Assembly (NCBI GenBank): GCA_900552585.1 | Contig: USAB01000037.1 | Coordinates: forward strand, 1 to 15,857 | DNA from: an uncultured Coriobacteriaceae bacterium | GTDB taxonomy: Bacteria; Actinomycetota; Coriobacteriia; Coriobacteriales; Eggerthellaceae | Length of the DNA stretch: 15,857 nucleotides | Direction: 5' to 3' | Shown: piece by piece, positions 14,375 to 15,857 of the stretch | Position numbering within the stretch: position 1 is the stretch's first letter | Layout of the letters: the number at the start of each line of letters is the position of its first letter | Position numbers and translations under genes: made by a program | The notes under the pieces: model-generated | What the model was told of the DNA's origin: nothing | Database searches by the model: none | Seen by the model: the letters and a program-made list of their open reading frames with translations, nothing else

Positions 14375-15857
14375 ATGATCGATGAAATTCACCTGCATGA
14401 TGTGGCGTTGATCCACGACGCCGATCTGGTGCCCTCTGCCGGGCTGACGGTGGTCACTGGCGAGAGCGGCTCGGGCAAAAGCGCCCTGCTTTCGGGCATC
14501 AAGTTGCTGGTAGGCGAACGCGGCGGTGCGGATATGGTGCGCGAAGGCGCCGATAAGCTGTCCGTGGAAGGGCGCTTTTTCTACCCCTTGCCGGACGACG
14601 CCGATCCCGCCCAGGCAAGCGATGCTCAGAATGCCGCGGCAAGCGAAGACGGCTTAGTCGCGAAGCGCACGGTGAGCGCCGAGGGCCGTTCGCGCGTGCA
14701 GCTGGACGGCTCGCTTGCCTCCGTGCGCGATTTGGCGAACGGGCCGGGCATGCACGTGGACCTTTGCGGCCAGCACGAGCATCAACGTCTGCTGAAGCCC
14801 GCCGAGCAGGCGGCGATGCTGGATGCTTGGATCGGCCATGATGCCGTTCGTGCGCGGTCCGACTACAAGGCGGCGTATCGGGCGGTTATGCGTGCGACGG
14901 AGGAACTCGAGCATGTTCGCGAGCTGGGACGCTCCGATGCCGCGCGGGTCGAGGATGCACGCTTCGTGTTGCGCTCCATCGATGCCGTGGACCCGAAAGA
15001 GGGCGAATACGAGGAGCTGCTGGCTTCGGCCGAGCGTGCAGAGAATGCGGAGGCCATAGCGCAGGGCCGGAATGCGGCTTCGTGCGCGCTGTCCGACGAA
15101 GGTGGCGCGCTAGAGCAGGTGGGCGCTGCCGCGGAGGGGCTCGAGTCCATCGCGCGGTTCGATGGGCGCTACGAGAACCTGGCGAAGGCGCTTCGGGAAG
15201 CGGGATATCTGCTGGAGGATGCGGCGCGCGAGGTCTCTTCGCTTCGCGATGACGACGAATCGTTCGACCTGCAGGCCCTGGAGCAGCTTCAGGAGCGCGT
15301 TGCCGCCTACCAGGGGCTCCGTCGAAATTACGGTCCCACGATGGACGAGGTGTTCGCCGCCCGCGAACGGGCAGCTGCCGTAATCGCCGCCGTGGATTCG
15401 TTCGACGAGCAGGTGGCTGCTGCAGAGAAGCGCCTGGCAGCAGAGGAGGAGAAGCTTCAGAAGGCTGCACAGGCTTTTCGGAGTATCCGGATGGAGGGTG
15501 CGCCGCGCTTCGCGGAGGAGGTCGGTGCCTGTCTGGCCGAGTTGGACATGGCGGGCGCGGGCTTCTCCTGCAACGTGGAGCAGCTGGAACGGGAGAATTG
15601 GACGGTGGCGGAACCGTGCCGCGTGGAGTTCCTGTTTCGCCCCGGCGCGGGCATGGGCTACCGTCCGCTGCGCCGCATTGCCTCCGGCGGCGAGATCAGC
15701 CGGGTCATGCTGGCGGTGAAGGCTGCGCTCGGCGAAGCGGACGGCGTCGATACGCTCGTGTTCGACGAGGTCGACGCCGGCATCGGTGGCAAGGCGGCCC
15801 TGGCCGTGGCAGCCGTGCTGCGACGGCGTGCCCCCCCCCCGCAGGGGTCTTGCGATT
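14375..15857 (+). CDS. recN: DNA repair protein RecN, 3' end missing
   Basis: RecN is an SMC-like ATPase that holds broken DNA ends during double-strand break repair. The reading frame is open from ATG 14375 (AAGGAAGG at 14361-14368) to the window end, 494 codons of about 550 expected. Walker A is GESGSGKS (29-36). CGQHEHQRLL near 130 is a RecN marker. The coiled-coil arms span about 150-380. The ABC signature ASGGEISRVML starts at 436, and Walker B VFDEVDAGIGG covers about 462-472. From residue 486 the frame reads into a C10 run (15831-15840) and yields RAPPPQGSCD, where relatives have a Q-V-L-x-x-THLPQ motif. The bases CTTGCGATT at 15849-15857 would encode LAI in the +1 frame, as that motif requires. 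A one-base homopolymer error or end-of-contig degradation is therefore likely. Confidence 0.93.
   Translation, partial: MIDEIHLHDVALIHDADLVPSAGLTVVTGESGSGKSALLSGIKLLVGERGGADMVREGADKLSVEGRFFYPLPDDADPAQASDAQNAAASEDGLVAKRTVSAEGRSRVQLDGSLASVRDLANGPGMHVDLCGQHEHQRLLKPAEQAAMLDAWIGHDAVRARSDYKAAYRAVMRATEELEHVRELGRSDAARVEDARFVLRSIDAVDPKEGEYEELLASAERAENAEAIAQGRNAASCALSDEGGALEQVGAAAEGLESIARFDGRYENLAKALREAGYLLEDAAREVSSLRDDDESFDLQALEQLQERVAAYQGLRRNYGPTMDEVFAARERAAAVIAAVDSFDEQVAAAEKRLAAEEEKLQKAAQAFRSIRMEGAPRFAEEVGACLAELDMAGAGFSCNVEQLERENWTVAEPCRVEFLFRPGAGMGYRPLRRIASGGEISRVMLAVKAALGEADGVDTLVFDEVDAGIGGKAALAVAAVLRRRAPPPQGSCD

Noticed and set aside
1..15857. tRNA, rRNA, CRISPR arrays, insertion sequences or phage genes
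   Set aside because: None seen: no spaced repeats, transposase motifs or RNA-gene signatures on either strand.

Overview
The window looks like bacterial chromosomal housekeeping DNA with high GC, ATG/GTG/TTG starts and good Shine-Dalgarno sites. Gene order suggests an actinobacterium of the Coriobacteriia type (for example Eggerthellaceae or a relative), but this is inference. Two conserved neighbourhoods meet here. The efp, accB-accC-asp23-nusB, xseB, dxs and recN order is that of the Bacillus locus, here without folD, xseA and ispA. The rpsA-coaE-uvrB order is that of actinobacteria such as Mycobacterium.

Layout. (1) 1-254: end of efp. (2) 382-6762: a tight + strand operon of six genes, with overlaps or gaps of 25 nt or less. 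They are a carboxyltransferase fused to an AccB-type biotin carrier, accC, an Asp23/Gls24 protein, nusB with a long acidic tail, xseB and dxs. The operon has a TATAAT box upstream and ends at a 10-bp-stem terminator (6771-6805). (3) 6914-8311: rpsA (four S1 domains) with its own promoter, a long leader whose last hairpin covers the ribosome binding site, and a strong terminator. (4) 8369-11236: coaE and uvrB, probably one transcript. (5) 11237-11409: a convergent gap with a G-rich run. (6) 11410-13320 on the - strand, possibly up to 13479: a polytopic GT-C-like membrane glycosyltransferase. (7) 13672-14314: an IscR/Rrf2-type regulator with its own promoter and terminator. (8) 14335-15857: recN, cut by the window end, where the frame degrades in a C10 run.

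How the genes work together. The first operon joins biotin-dependent carboxylation (oxaloacetate and/or malonyl-CoA supply) to the first step of the MEP isoprenoid pathway, with rRNA antitermination (NusB) and a small exonuclease VII subunit between. The right half serves translation (S1), CoA synthesis (CoaE) and DNA repair (UvrB, RecN).

The most interesting signals are: (a) a near-perfect ribosome binding site and in-frame GTG inside the carboxylase gene, exactly at the AccB N-terminus, which could yield both a fused and a free AccB; (b) a sharp codon-usage break inside the same gene near 1080; (c) a membrane glycosyltransferase whose only good ribosome binding site faces an ATC codon; (d) the hairpin over the rpsA ribosome binding site.
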